Of a stretch of 64,000 bases of DNA, positions 1-10,412 are shown in pieces. Source of the DNA: Lyophyllum atratum (Eukaryota > Basidiomycota > Agaricomycetes > Agaricales > Lyophyllaceae); assembly GCA_014905825.1 (NCBI GenBank), contig JACGCN010000036.1, positions 124,001-188,000 of the forward strand. Direction: 5' to 3'. Below the pieces are notes generated by a model. That model was not told the DNA's origin. It ran no database searches and was given only the letters and a program-made list of their open reading frames with translations. Position 1 is the first letter of the stretch. Each line of letters starts with the position of its first letter. The position numbers and the translations under genes are program-made.

Positions 1-2799
1 GATGGGTTAGGACTACTCACGACCCAACAACGTATTCCCCAGAAACGGGGTTGACGGGGTAGAAGCCCATCGCGCTGAAGATGTACCAAGAGCTCATTTG
101 CCCGCAATCTTCATTCTATGAGAAGATATCAGTAACGTGCGGGAGCGCGAGGATGAGAGGGAACGTACCCCAGTGAGACCCGTAGCGGTGTTACCGTAGT
201 TGGCCTCCGCGATTTCACGGACTCGCGTCTGCGTTTTGTACGCGGCGCCAGCCAACGCGTAGAGGTAAGGAATGTGATGCGACGGCTATGGGACATGACA
301 TCTGAGTGACGAAGCAAGGACGCTTCATGACAGACGCACCTCATTAGTATGGTCATTATGACCACCGTTGAAATGGTCGTCAAGGCTCTGTACGAAACTT
401 GCATTACCGCCACGTTTCTCGATGAGTGCAGGCATATCATGGACAACATCGAACGAATACGCCCATTTGTCGCCTACGCAGTATGGGCATCAGCCACCGG
501 CCAATAGGTGATATCAAGTAGGCAAATAAGAACCTTCGGTCCAACCAGCATGCTCCCCGGCCCAGCTGCCGTTGGCGTTCCTCGCCTCCATGAAGCCAGT
601 GTCAGAGTTGAATAGCGTCAAGGCGGCGTGCAGCGAACGCTCCAGGAGAGGCGAGGTTATCTCAGCTGGCTTTCCTAGTGCGACGGCGAGCTTGTATACT
701 GCGTAATCGTCGTCTAGATAGATGCCAAGTCCAACAGTGAGCAACGGACGACGAGTTGAACAGACAAGTTAGAACGTACAGGCATAGTCAAGAGTCCTGG
801 AGCCACTCTCCGAGTGTATGTCATCAGCTACCCAGCCCTTTTGGGCGTATACAGACGATAGTCCAGCACGGGCTTCGTAATCGACGTTCTTTTGCACTAG
901 AGATGAGTACAATGCCATAACCGGAGAGCTGGAGACCCACCTCCTGTCGGTCGAAGTAACTGCAGGAGGGCAAGATGCTAAGTAAAGGAGCACAGCGAAA
1001 TTGAGTCACTCACGATGTCGAGTTATCGTCCTTGGGGGCAACATTAGCATCTTTCCAGACCGCTTCCCAAGCGAGGTCCTTGTCGAAGCCCTCAACGCCT
1101 TTGACGACTGCCTCAGCAATGAGGGAGTCGGCGTGTGTTCCGACCTATGAAAGTTCAAGTCAACAGTAAGCGCAAATAGAGGCAGGCAAACCATGATATT
1201 TGTCTCTGCAGGTTTCGTTAACACTAGTCACAAACGAGAACATGTCCAGGCTTACCGACGATATTTTTCCACATCGGAAGCCATCCACCCTGTCGTAGCA
1301 GCGTAAGTTACGATAAGTATGAAGAAACTCAAGATCTACCTGCTTGTAGTCAGCCAACATGCTCGAGATCATACCCGGCAGGCGTTCCGGTGCAAACAGA
1401 ATGAGGAACGCCCACTCTGCACGATAGGTGTCCCAGATAGAGTAGCCAGTGTAAGACTCGACACCATCACCGCGATGCACCTTGCCGTCGTAGCCGGAGT
1501 AGTAAGCGCCTTGTTCATGTTGTTCCGACGGATACTGAAACCAGAACGTCAGTGCATATCAATTATAGCACATCACAAGAAGTACCTGCAGCGCATGCGC
1601 TACCCCAGTCCAAAAGATGTCCTTCTGCACCTCCGTAGCACCTTCGATCGCAAATCGATCCAGCTTCTCCGTCCACGCAGTACGCGTCTGGAGAGCAGTG
1701 TGCTCCAAGGCCGATGCAGCACCGTCCGGGATTTCCTCGTCGATATTGCGCCGAGCCTGGTCGGTGGAGATGAACGACGTCCCGACGCGCACGTTGACTA
1801 CAGCTTTTCCATTCCGAGACGGGAACAGCGCGTAGCCTCCCAGCAGCTTGCCCTCACCAGCGAGAGACCCCGGGTGCATGGTGGCATTTTGGACGATTCC
1901 AAACGGCTTGACATTGGAGTGGGTATCGGACACGCCATCGTAGTTGAAGCGAGCGCAGTAGTAGCCGTTGAAACCTTTGACGTGGGGAAGAGTCGAGGTC
2001 GGGGTGATGATGGAGTCTTGACGTTCCGAGTTCGAACCGCAGATCTCGTGGACGCGAGAAGACTTGTGGTCGAGGTGGAGAGCAACTGTACCATCCGGGA
2101 ACGTGATGTTGGTTGGTGTGGACGTGATTACAGACGGCCGCGAGGACTCAAGAAGGACATACGGCGTCTCGTCCGTGGTAAATGTGAATCGGAGGTGGCC
2201 GACTCGTGACGCTGTACGACAGTCAGTGGCGGTCTTCTACGATTATGGATATGCGTACGCACTTGCAGACTGCTCCACCAGAATTTCCCCTCCGAGACCG
2301 TCGTCCAGTACAATGGAGTAATACGACGGCGCGATTTTCTCTGTCTCTTTCCGCATCCTTAATCCCCGCTCTTCAAACTTGGACTTCACGTGAATCTGAT
2401 CGCGGCGAGTTACGCCAGGGACCACAATGACAGGCCCGCTCTCCCCCATCCAGATAGCTGGCTGCCTCGTACCCTGGAAACCGTGTATCGAATTCGCGGT
2501 CCAGTTATACGGCGTCACAGAGACATAGTTCTGGTGCGTCTGCGCTACCCAGCGTGTCATTGCGAACGGAGGTGCCGTCGAGGGTATCATTCCTCCGGAT
2601 CCGTTGGGCGTGTCACCACCGTTTCCTATGAGCCTTGAAGATAAAATATGAGGTCTCTACTTGTAACTTTTGACGGTTCGACTTACAGATTGACATGGTC
2701 AAAAGCATCGCTTTTCTGCGACGTAGCCCCAGTCGCCTGCTGGTTCGTTAGCACGGCGACACTGATAAGCAGCAAGAGCTGCTGCCAATTGGTGAACAT
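1..2799 (-). CDS. GH92 family alpha-1,2-mannosidase, secreted (3' end outside window)
   Basis: Exo-acting alpha-mannosidase of glycoside hydrolase family 92, a Ca2+-dependent inverting family that trims alpha-1,2-linked mannose from glycans. The start at 2799 gives a clear signal peptide (MFTNWQQ, then a Leu-rich core and an Ala/Thr cleavage region), so the product is exported. After a first intron of about 53 bp the N-terminal beta domain follows (GNGGDTPNGSGGMIPS, then NWTANSIHGFQGTRQP). The (alpha/alpha)6 part shows RVGTSFIS, YSIWDTYRAEWAF, SESGSRTLDYA, NGSWAGEHAGWTEG and finally NEDCGQMSSWYIFSAMGFYP close to base 30. At least seven short introns interrupt it. The gene runs off the left edge shortly after VSGEYVVG, so the last C-terminal residues are missing. 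I see no frameshift. The family call is firm; linkage specificity is inferred from the family. Confidence 0.93.
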
Positions 2800-3155
2800 G
2801 GCCTGACAGAGTGGGCCGCTTCCTGACGAGCGTATTAATAGCTGGACGCCGATGACAAACAAGGGTAATCAACATCCACATGGACATTATTGCCAGATCT
2901 TGATCGCCACAGTTCATGTCAAATTCTCTGCCTCAGTGCCTGCCCCGCGATCTGGGGTCTTTTAACCTTGCTCCAAACCCCTGAAGGATGCGTACCGATC
3001 CTACGATTTGAAACTTTCAACGGGCCGAACTTTTCTTTTCGGCGCTTGAAGACCTTGTCTCCTCCTCGTCTGAGTTCCTCGTCAGCTTTCATTAATCAGG
3101 ACGGACCAGGTGGACTTCCTTCTCGTCAATTCCCTGCCTATTTCGCGAATGTAAG
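2800..3155. other. Upstream region of the GH92 gene
   Basis: Intergenic stretch between the GH92 start (minus strand) and a divergent MYND remnant (plus strand). An AT-rich run near 2958-2964 is the only TATA-like sequence for the GH92 gene. I see no coding feature I can support. Confidence 0.4.
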
Positions 3156-3606
3156 ATGATTCGCACTTGTGATTACTGCAATGACGTCTTGCCGAGCAAC
3201 CCACTTGAAACGTTCGATGCGTGTAAGTAAGCCTCGCCGGCTCTATTTCCTTCGGATACCAGGTCCGTCAAGCCGTCTTCACCTCCTATCAGGTTCGTAA
3301 TATTTTGCGTGGGACTAATTCAGTTTTGACGCTCTTAACGGCTTCCTAATGCTAAATTGTACAGCCGAAAGACTGCCAGGCTATCTCATGGAGCATAAGC
3401 CGCAAGCAAAATTGCAAACTTCATCCATCCTTCGTATTCTGCATCGATCCAGACCAACGCCTCCTCAAGGCTGAGAGACCAAAGAAAACGCTTCTGAGTG
3501 GTATGAACATGAAGCAGACCTGGCTCTTTCACACGGGACGCAGCTTTGGCCGCTGGCGCTCATGTTTTTAGATCTGGGCAAGGCGAACGACGGCATGGGA
3601 GATTGA
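3156..3606 (+). pseudogene. Degenerate, truncated MYND zinc-finger gene
   Basis: The reading from 3156 begins MIRTCDYCNDVLPS, the first CxxC of a MYND finger. A normal GTAAGT intron begins at 3223. After a second intron ending at 3363 comes DCQAISWS...RKQNCKL, the DCQ..W......C half of the finger. The middle exon no longer encodes the second CxxC and YC pair in frame, and His of the W..H..C motif is lost. Past the finger the readable frame changes: EWYEHEADLALSHGTQLW and LDLGKANDGMGD lie in another frame and end at TGA 3606. In intact Agaricomycete MYND proteins this region continues for another 100-150 residues, so the copy is both frameshifted and 3' truncated. It ends about 90 bp before a DNA transposon. 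A family relative sits on the other side of that element (8572-9485). Confidence 0.55.
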
Positions 3607-3627
3607 CGACATCGGTAACTGATCGTT

Positions 3628-3694
3628 CCTTCAACCTCACATACTTCAATCCTACCTCACATACCTTCAACCTCACGTAACATCTGCAACCTCA
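3628..3694. repeat. Short imperfect direct repeats next to the transposon
   Basis: Four imperfect copies of an ACCTCAC-centred unit (CTTCAACCTCACATAC, then a variant, then CCTTCAACCTCACGTAA, then GCAACCTCA) run right up to the left terminus of the DNA element. They are absent on the right side, so they are target sequence rather than part of the element. Confidence 0.5.
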
Positions 3695-4276
3695 CACTGC
3701 GGGCATGGGCTTATATATCCCCCGCTTTTAGTTAGAATATATTTTGATGATATTTAAAATAAGTACACCCATTGATCTGCAGGGAAAATAAGGAATATAT
3801 TTTCGATATCTTCAGACACATGTCCAAGGTAAAATCGACGTCTTTATCAGGAATATATTTATGATATCATCAGCTTTTAGCCCTTGATAAAATTCTGATT
3901 AAATTCCTAATTTCATTCCGTTAAAGCGACAGATGATACGTTGAACGCATTGTGATCAAAAGATCGAAGAATCTATCTCTAATATTAGTGATGTTGAAGC
4001 ATCGGATGTATGATGATCTTATTCAAAATACAATCCAACGTGTTGTTGAACGTTGAGCAGGGTCGGGTCTGTTTCTGGTAATTCTGTCGAGCATTGTGGC
4101 CGGGGTCCCTGGCGCCCCGTGTAAGATCTGTGACCGTGACCCCTGCTCATCGACTGCTCCGTACGTTGTCAACTTGAACATTACTTTGACATCACTCGAA
4201 GTATTTAGGAGATGCGTACAGATCGCTGGGTCTAAACGCTCGAGTTCCACTCATCAGTTGAATTTCGATACAGGAT
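3695..4276 (+). repeat. Left terminal inverted repeat (582 bp)
   Basis: Begins CACTGCGGGCATGGGC and is AT-rich in its outer 330 bases, with several GGAATATATTT/GATATC motifs that could be subterminal transposase sites. The inner 250 bases are more GC-balanced. A 75-codon open frame on the inner part (4023-4250, minus) is a by-product of the repeat, identical in both arms, and not a gene I would call. Confidence 0.85.
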
Positions 4277-4690
4277 GAGTACTCGGTCTCAGTAAGCTAC
4301 TACGCACAACTTGCCAGATTATTGCCGGCGGCTTTGTCACCTCCTTGACACTATTTACAATAAGGTCTGCCGTCGCTTGGTTGAACTTGGGAACACAGCC
4401 TTAGACGCAGTTTCGCCGGTGAGCCTTGATTCGGATCGGGATTAGTTATATTGGAGCAATGTGTTACATGCCAACGTCGCGCCCACATAAAGTGCCGGCC
4501 GCCCATTGCTCAGTAGCTATACTCTAACTACCGCGAACATCGTCGAATCCGCTGTACACACGTCACTTCAGTCAGAAACCTCCCAGAAGACTTGACACAA
4601 AAATCTACTCACAGCCCTTAACCACGTCCCGCGAAACACACCCATCAACTCGAACATCGCACACCGATATCAAGTGCCCTTCCCTTCAAA

Positions 4691-6330
4691 TCAACCCCCA
4701 TCTCTCCTTCCGCTTAGCGCTGGATATGGTAGGGTTAGATTAAACCGTAAGATGGGGAAAGGGGTGGGGTCACGGAGGAAGTCGAGGGGATCAAGGTAAC
4801 TGTATCCTGCCTCTGCGTTCTCTCCAGCTTCATCGTCCCCCCCACTCCCTGCTTCAGCGTCGTCGGCTATCCGGGAGATACCCGTCCCCATCCTCCTTGA
4901 CCGCCTTACCCAACACCCTCACCGTCCCCTCCCCCGCCACCCCCGCATCCAAAAACGAACTCCCCCTCCCTTTCCTCCTACTCAGGACCCTCAGCTCTGA
5001 CCGCTCCCTCACCAGACTCGGCAAACTCTCGGCCCACGGGGCAAGAACATCTGGACTCGAATCGTCCCCGCGCTCCGAGCTGATCACCCACAATGTCCCA
5101 GGGGAGCCGATACCTCCCTCGCACTCATCATCCCACTCTCCTCACTCTCCCAACTCCGTCTCCTCCGCCCCGTGCACTCCCCACCCTACTCCGAACACTG
5201 CTCTCGGCCTCTATACGTAGAGTAGAAGAGTTTTTGTTAGTGGAGGGGGAGGGGGGAGAGAGGAGGGGGAAGGGAGGAGGGAGGAGGCGTACATGGGGAA
5301 ATCCTGCTCTCGAGGACGAGCCACCGAGTTTTGTACCGCTTTGTGATGTTCGTGTACTTGTTGGAGTATGTCTTCGGGACGTGCGGGTCGTATTATGGTT
5401 CGGCACTGTTTTGGGATAGGGTAAGGTAGAAAGAAAGGAAGAGGAGGGGGACAAGTCACGCACGTTGAAGAAGAGACACATTTACCCGCTCATCCTCCCC
5501 CGCGCTCCCCTTCCCCGCCATCTTGCCCTTCCTATTTCTCACAGCACTCCCCTTCCCGCCATCTTGCCCATGTTATTCCACAAAAACGCGTCCGCACCCG
5601 CTCTCCCTGCGAGCTCAAGAGTCGAAGGTCCTTCCGGCGGGCCGCATCGTGGAGGAGGGCGTGCCCAGAGCCGTTGTCGAGGTAGAAGGGGTTGACAAAG
5701 CTGGTGTGGGGGACTCGAGCAGGGACAGGCGGTCCTGGGCGGGTGTGGCTGCGGGTGGGGAGAGGAAGCAGCAGTGGTAGGAGGCGCCGAGGAAGGAATG
5801 CGAGTCTGGGAGGGGTGATGTCGGTGGTAGTTGGAGGAGAAGACAAGGGGGGTAGGGTTACGTACCTTCGATAGCCTTGATGACGTCGCGTCCGGGGGCT
5901 ACGTCGCGGAATGTGAGTTCTTACGCGTCTCCGAGCGTGTCATTGACGCAGTCCTGCTCCAGTAGTAAGTTGACAATATTCACGGTTGAGGCTGCGAGGT
6001 GGAGGGGTGTGGTCCCGAGGCCGGAGGAGGATTCAGGCCGGAGGAGGATTCGCAATGCGAGAGCAGGAGGGCGACAGTGTCCACCGCGATATTCGGACTC
6101 AACAACCAGCGTGTTGAGGGAAAGGAGGGTGCGGTGATGTTACAGTTGGTTGAGAGATGGAGGTAGAATATGGACCTGTTGAAGTAAAAGAGCTCGATTA
6201 GTACAGTTATATGAGAAAACAGATAAGGAAAACACGTCAAGGATACTTACGTTGGACGATCCCGGGCACGCCAGCGTTGAGCGGATGCACGAGTGGGAGG
6301 AGGCAAACAGTGAGCTCGGACTTAGGCGTT
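4691..6330 (-). pseudogene. Decayed OSH1/SWH1-type oxysterol-binding protein fragment (ankyrin and PH part) inside the transposon
   Basis: Pieces of an ankyrin-PH oxysterol-binding protein appear in order on the minus strand. First comes SLNTLVVESEYRGG followed by TTPLHLAAS.VNIVNLLLEQ.VNDTL.DA and FRDVA.GRDVIKAIE (about 6110-5880). Then comes YLDNGSGHALLHDAARRKDL (about 5690-5620), a further ankyrin unit. Then NKYTNITKRYKTRWLVLE (about 5370-5310), the start of the PH domain. Acidic and coiled-coil-like segments lie further down (5093-4691). An in-frame stop follows the DTLGDA segment, frames change between pieces, and the ORD lipid-transfer domain with its EQVSHHPP signature is not seen. Intron-like spacers remain, so the copy was taken from genomic DNA rather than from an mRNA. 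The family assignment rests on short but characteristic segments. Confidence 0.55.
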
Positions 6331-6998
6331 GAGATCGATTAGTGTCAGCCAGCCAGGAACGATCAGGTGATGTGACCTGCAATGTTGCCTCGCTGCCTCA
6401 GACTCAGAGTCATACCACCACTCAACGTGCGTCCCCTCCTCGCTGATCAGTGCGCTGGACCGACAAATGTAAGTAGTGATCCTATATATCTACAAGTTTT
6501 GCGCCTCTCAGCGTTGCTAATCATTCTCGTTTGTGCTCACAGAATCACAGATATACTTATTACTTTATCGAGGTACTTCTTCGAACCACAACACGGCGCC
6601 TTCCTTCGCTAACGAGACAGTGAGGAAGGGAACGATAGGCCCGAGGTGAGCGTCTGTCAAACTCTTTCCTGACGACGGTTCACTGAGCACACCCGCTGTC
6701 CACCCACAGGTCCATCAAGCGGGCTGCATGCAGCATCGCGCTCTCTAGTGTAGGGTCACACTACCACGTCTCCTAATACCAGTGCAGGCGGTGGATGAGA
6801 GGACCAGTAAGAACAGTGGAACCGGTCGCAATACCTTCAGGGCATGGGGCGTTGGATGCGTTGCTGAGAGTGGGGGGCATGGAGGACATCGGATCTCAAG
6901 GGGAATGATGTGCGCGTGAGCTTTCGTTTTCCGTCTTTTTCTGAGCGTTTACGAGGCATCTGTAGAGGGCCGCCACGTATATAGCGCAGACGTTGAAT

Positions 6999-7414
6999 GC
7001 CTCGAAGGTGTCATGTACGTCCGCCTTCCTTCCCCTCCCCTCCTCTCCTCTTGCTTCTTCAAAACCCCCCGCTGATATACGCTCCCGTCTCCCCTAGATC
7101 TGATCCCCCCACCGTATCCACCCTCGACGGGCGTCACGTATATGGGAGACGTTGAACTTGAGAGTGAGAATAAGCCGGACTCGCCGCGTCCTGTTGCTGT
7201 TGCCGAGGCGTTTGGTGAGTCCCTCCCCACCCTTCTTCATCTGCGGTGTGGTGGACATGTAGATCCGGTGCTGACGGCAGTTTCTTCCACCCCAGAAACG
7301 TGACTAACCTCCGGGGACGCTCGATCTAAGCAACGAACCCTGCTCCGGGCCTCGAAGGTGTGCGTCCGCCTTCAATTCTCCTCCCCTCGTCTCCTCTCGC
7401 TTCTTCAAAACCCC
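6999..7414. repeat. Pair of about 70-bp direct repeats inside the transposon
   Basis: 6999-7068 and 7349-7414 are near copies: GCCTCGAAGGTGT, then a pyrimidine-rich CTCCCCTCCTCTCC tract, then CTTCTTCAAAACCCC. Related text (CACGTATAT...GACGTTGAA) is also repeated around 6973 and 7136. The right part of the interior therefore arose by internal duplication. I do not recognise a coding function for it. Confidence 0.5.
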
Positions 7415-7663
7415 GCCTGCACCTGGACGTGTGCAATACCGAAGAGGCGGAACGGAATTTGCGGGTGGGTTAGCAGGGGCTGCAAGGCACCATAGTCGAG
7501 GTCGAGGCAGTTGTCGAACACCTTGTGGAGGCATGTGGAACGGTATGGCCTCTGAATGTGGAAAGTAAACCCGGGCAGAAAGCAGCCCCAGTATTCGACT
7601 TGAATTATATTATTTCTCTCTAGGTCTTGTACGAGTACATCGACGAGTGTATTTCTCTAGTTT

Positions 7664-8245
7664 ATCCTGTATCGAAATTCAACTGATGAGTGGAACTCGA
7701 GCGTTTAGACCCAGCGATCTGTACGCATCTCCTAAATACTTCGAGTGATGTCAAAGTAATGTTCAAGTTGACAACGTACGGAGCAGTCGATGAGCAGGGG
7801 TCACGGTCACAGATCTTACACGGGGCGCCAGGGACCCCGGCCACAATGCTCGACAGAATTACCAGAAACAGACCCGACCCTGCTCAACGTTCAACAACAC
7901 GTTGGATTGTATTTTGAATAAGATCATCATACATCCGATGCTTCAACATCACTAATATTAGAGATAGATTCTTCGATCTTTTGATCACAATGCGTTCAAC
8001 GTATCATCTGTCGCTTTAACGGAATGAAATTAGGAATTTAATCAGAATTTTATCAAGGGCTAAAAGCTGATGATATCATAAATATATTCCTGATAAAGAC
8101 GTCGATTTTACCTTGGACATGTGTCTGAAGATATCGAAAATATATTCCTTATTTTCCCTACAGATCAATGGGTGTACTTATTTTAAATATCATCAAAATA
8201 TATTCTAACTAAAAGCGGGGGATATATAAGCCCATGCCCGCAGTG
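7664..8245 (-). repeat. Right terminal inverted repeat (582 bp)
   Basis: Reverse complement of 3695-4276 with one substitution seen. It ends GCCCGCAGTG at 8245 and is followed by the TCA direct repeat. The inner boundary (ATCCTG at 7664) matches the left arm exactly, beyond which the two sequences diverge completely. Confidence 0.85.
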
Positions 8246-8248
8246 TCA

Positions 8249-8571
8249 TGGCATTTGAAGGCAGAGTATTTTCTCGAATACTGCTGCTGGATGATCCACC
8301 GACTCTAGACTGTCTTGCAGTCTTATGCGTGCATACTGTAATGTGCTGCTGACGCTCTCAATACGGAATAATTCTCGTGAAACTATATGCTAGCGGCTGT
8401 AACATGGATGATGGGGGTGCAGACTCTGACCGCATCGTGCGGCCCGATAGCACCGGTACCACGTGCTTGAAGTTGTTGCCTTCTTCGGGCTTCCCGTCAA
8501 AAAAGTCTGCAGCGCGCCTTGACTTTAAGTATATCCTCTCGTATCCCAGCCAACCATCTTCGTCAGTTGCG
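8249..8571. other. Upstream region of the MYND gene
   Basis: Lies between the right end of the transposon and the MYND start. No gene seen. The transposon end is about 325 bp from the start codon and could influence the promoter. Confidence 0.4.
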
Positions 8572-9485
8572 ATGCTTTTTCGTTGCAATCAATGCAATAA
8601 AACCTCTGAAAAACCCATGAAGCGATGCTCCCGATGTCGGTGAGCGCGTCCCATCTGCGATCTGCAGACCAAAGGGCTTACAGGACTCGTTAGTCTCGCA
8701 ACGTACTGCGTGAGTGCCTTTACTCTCGCGTGTTGAGTCGATACTTCCCAAAAATCACAGACCAAAGAGTGCCAGGCTACGGCATGGAAGGCACATAAGC
8801 TACACTGTGAGGAACATCCGCAGAACGATCCGGAATATCGAGCCGGTCTGGATCGGCCGGAGATCAACGTCGAGAAATATCTTAATCGATGGCTCGACCT
8901 TTGGGTTGATTGTTTTCGTTCATGGGCAGTGATCTCCTTGGACGTAGGGAACCACCCACCCAATAGGGTTGTCACGCACTGGTGGGTGTCTATTGTTTGA
9001 TGTTCGTCGAACTCATCGAGCCATCAATTCATAACTTGCATAGCATGCAACTTATCATCCACCGACGCACTTTTAAACACGGCAATGACTTGAGACGGTT
9101 CCAAGTCAGCACAAGCTCGCAGCATACATCTAATATCTCTGATCTAATCTCATTCCAGGTTGATGACGCTTCAGTAGTCCCGGCATCTAACATCCAGGCC
9201 AAATACCCAACCCTTCTTACGAACATTGACCCCACTGACTTCACGTGTGTGCGGTTTGTGGTCATTCTGAACCACGCAGAAGGGGACATGTGGAGGACAC
9301 GTGTTGTACAGTGGAAGGACCACACCGTCACCTTATGTCGCCAGCTCCTGACTCGGAGCAAGGAAAGGAGTACCAGTCAAATGGTTGGATGGGTTAATGC
9401 TGTGAAAGAAGCCACGGAGTCCCAGGAACCCGGCGAGGTCTCAACGTTACTTAAACGCCAGAGAGGTATAGCTACTATGGCGTAA
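8572..9485 (+). CDS. MYND-type zinc finger protein, intact
   Basis: Four exons join in frame to a 248-residue protein: 8572-8639, a 16-base micro-exon 8694-8709, 8761-8981 and 9044-9485. The finger is at the N-terminus: CNQC, CSRC, ATYC from the micro-exon, then TKECQATAWKAHKLHC, giving the complete C-x2-C...C-x2-C...YC-x3-C...W-x2-H-x3-C pattern. The rest (LNRWLDLW, GNHPPNRVVTHC, ILNHAEGDMWRTRVVQW) matches the C-terminal region common in Agaricomycete MYND proteins of unknown function. MYND fingers bind proline-rich partner peptides; no SET domain is present, so this is not a SMYD methyltransferase. The micro-exon depends on a TTAG acceptor, because the earlier CAG would introduce a stop. 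Confidence 0.8.
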
Positions 9486-10412
9486 GATATGGACATACGG
9501 ATATCATAGTATGCTCCTACGTTTTCCACCTCCGTATTTCATGTCTCCGAGACCTGCTTTCCTTAGGATCGATCTATCTCCTATGATGTACTCTTATACG
9601 ATGATGCCGACGCAGCCTCTATGTACAAACCACGTTATACCCTTTTACCGCTTGCATAAACGCAGGAAGCGCAGATGTCCGATCCGCTCGATCGAGTCTC
9701 ATCCCATACTGTAGCCTGGTACATATGTCGGATCCCTCAGCCTCGAATGTGCTGGCTAATCACAGCGCTGTCCAGTGTCGCATCCGGGACAATACGAACT
9801 CTCCGGAAGCTTTCCAAGTCTCGGTCGCACCAGTCTGGAAGGCTACAGCAAGAAGTGGACGCAGGACGGGGTCGCACTCTATCCTGAGATGCTTTCAACC
9901 GCCGTCGCCGTAAGCAACAGGCACTAAACAGCTCCGAAATCGCGATGACGGTTACTTGCTAACATACGCGAAGACCTGTCTAAAAACCCGACGGAGGCGC
10001 TGAGTCTCCACCCGATTGAAAGAGGCTTACTCAAATATGTTCATAATTTATGAGTGATGAACAGTGGATGATACGTAGGATAAATGTCCCGATATTTCTC
10101 AAATGTCATGGAGTCTAATGATTTGATAGATCTAAACGACGGTCCCACCTCTACTTCCCTACATAAATAAACTAAGTCCAATTATAGGTACTTGAGCACC
10201 TTTCCGACTGAGGAAAAACGTAAAATCAGGCGGTACCCCTAATCCGAAGATAGAGACGGCCGTAGATATGAATGAGCTGACATCGATTTAAAGCACCCAT
10301 CCTCCTTATCCTGTTGTGTCTAACGTGATGACCCTTGAGAATAGTGGAGTGATGAGCATTGAAGATTGTATTGAACATTCGTTCCGCAACACCCACCTGC
10401 AAAAGAGCACAC
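9486..10412. other. Gene-free interval between convergent MYND and SDR genes
   Basis: Short open frames in several directions, none with a recognisable motif or consistent splice pattern. I see nothing I can support here. Confidence 0.4.

Larger units (their letters stand above)
3695..8245. mobile_element. Non-autonomous CACTA/EnSpm-type DNA transposon with 582-bp terminal inverted repeats
   Basis: The two ends are inverted copies of each other: 3695-4276 and 7664-8245. Reading both arms base by base I found one difference (CTGCAG versus CTGTAG near 3783). Termini are CACTGCGGGC...GCCCGCAGTG. A 3-bp direct repeat TCA lies directly outside each end (3692-3694 and 8246-8248). CACTA/CACTG ends with a 3-bp target duplication are the hallmark of the EnSpm/CMC superfamily. 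The 3.4-kb interior has no recognisable transposase; instead it holds a decayed oxysterol-binding-protein gene and short internal repeats. The near-identity of the arms implies recent insertion or homogenisation. Unusual points are the very long arms and the absence of any long reading frame, so it must have been moved in trans or the transposase has been lost. Confidence 0.75.

Noticed and set aside
4023..4250. A 75-residue frame present identically in both transposon arms (also 7690-7917).
   Set aside because: Its duplication is explained by the inverted repeat; no known domain and no reason to think it is translated.
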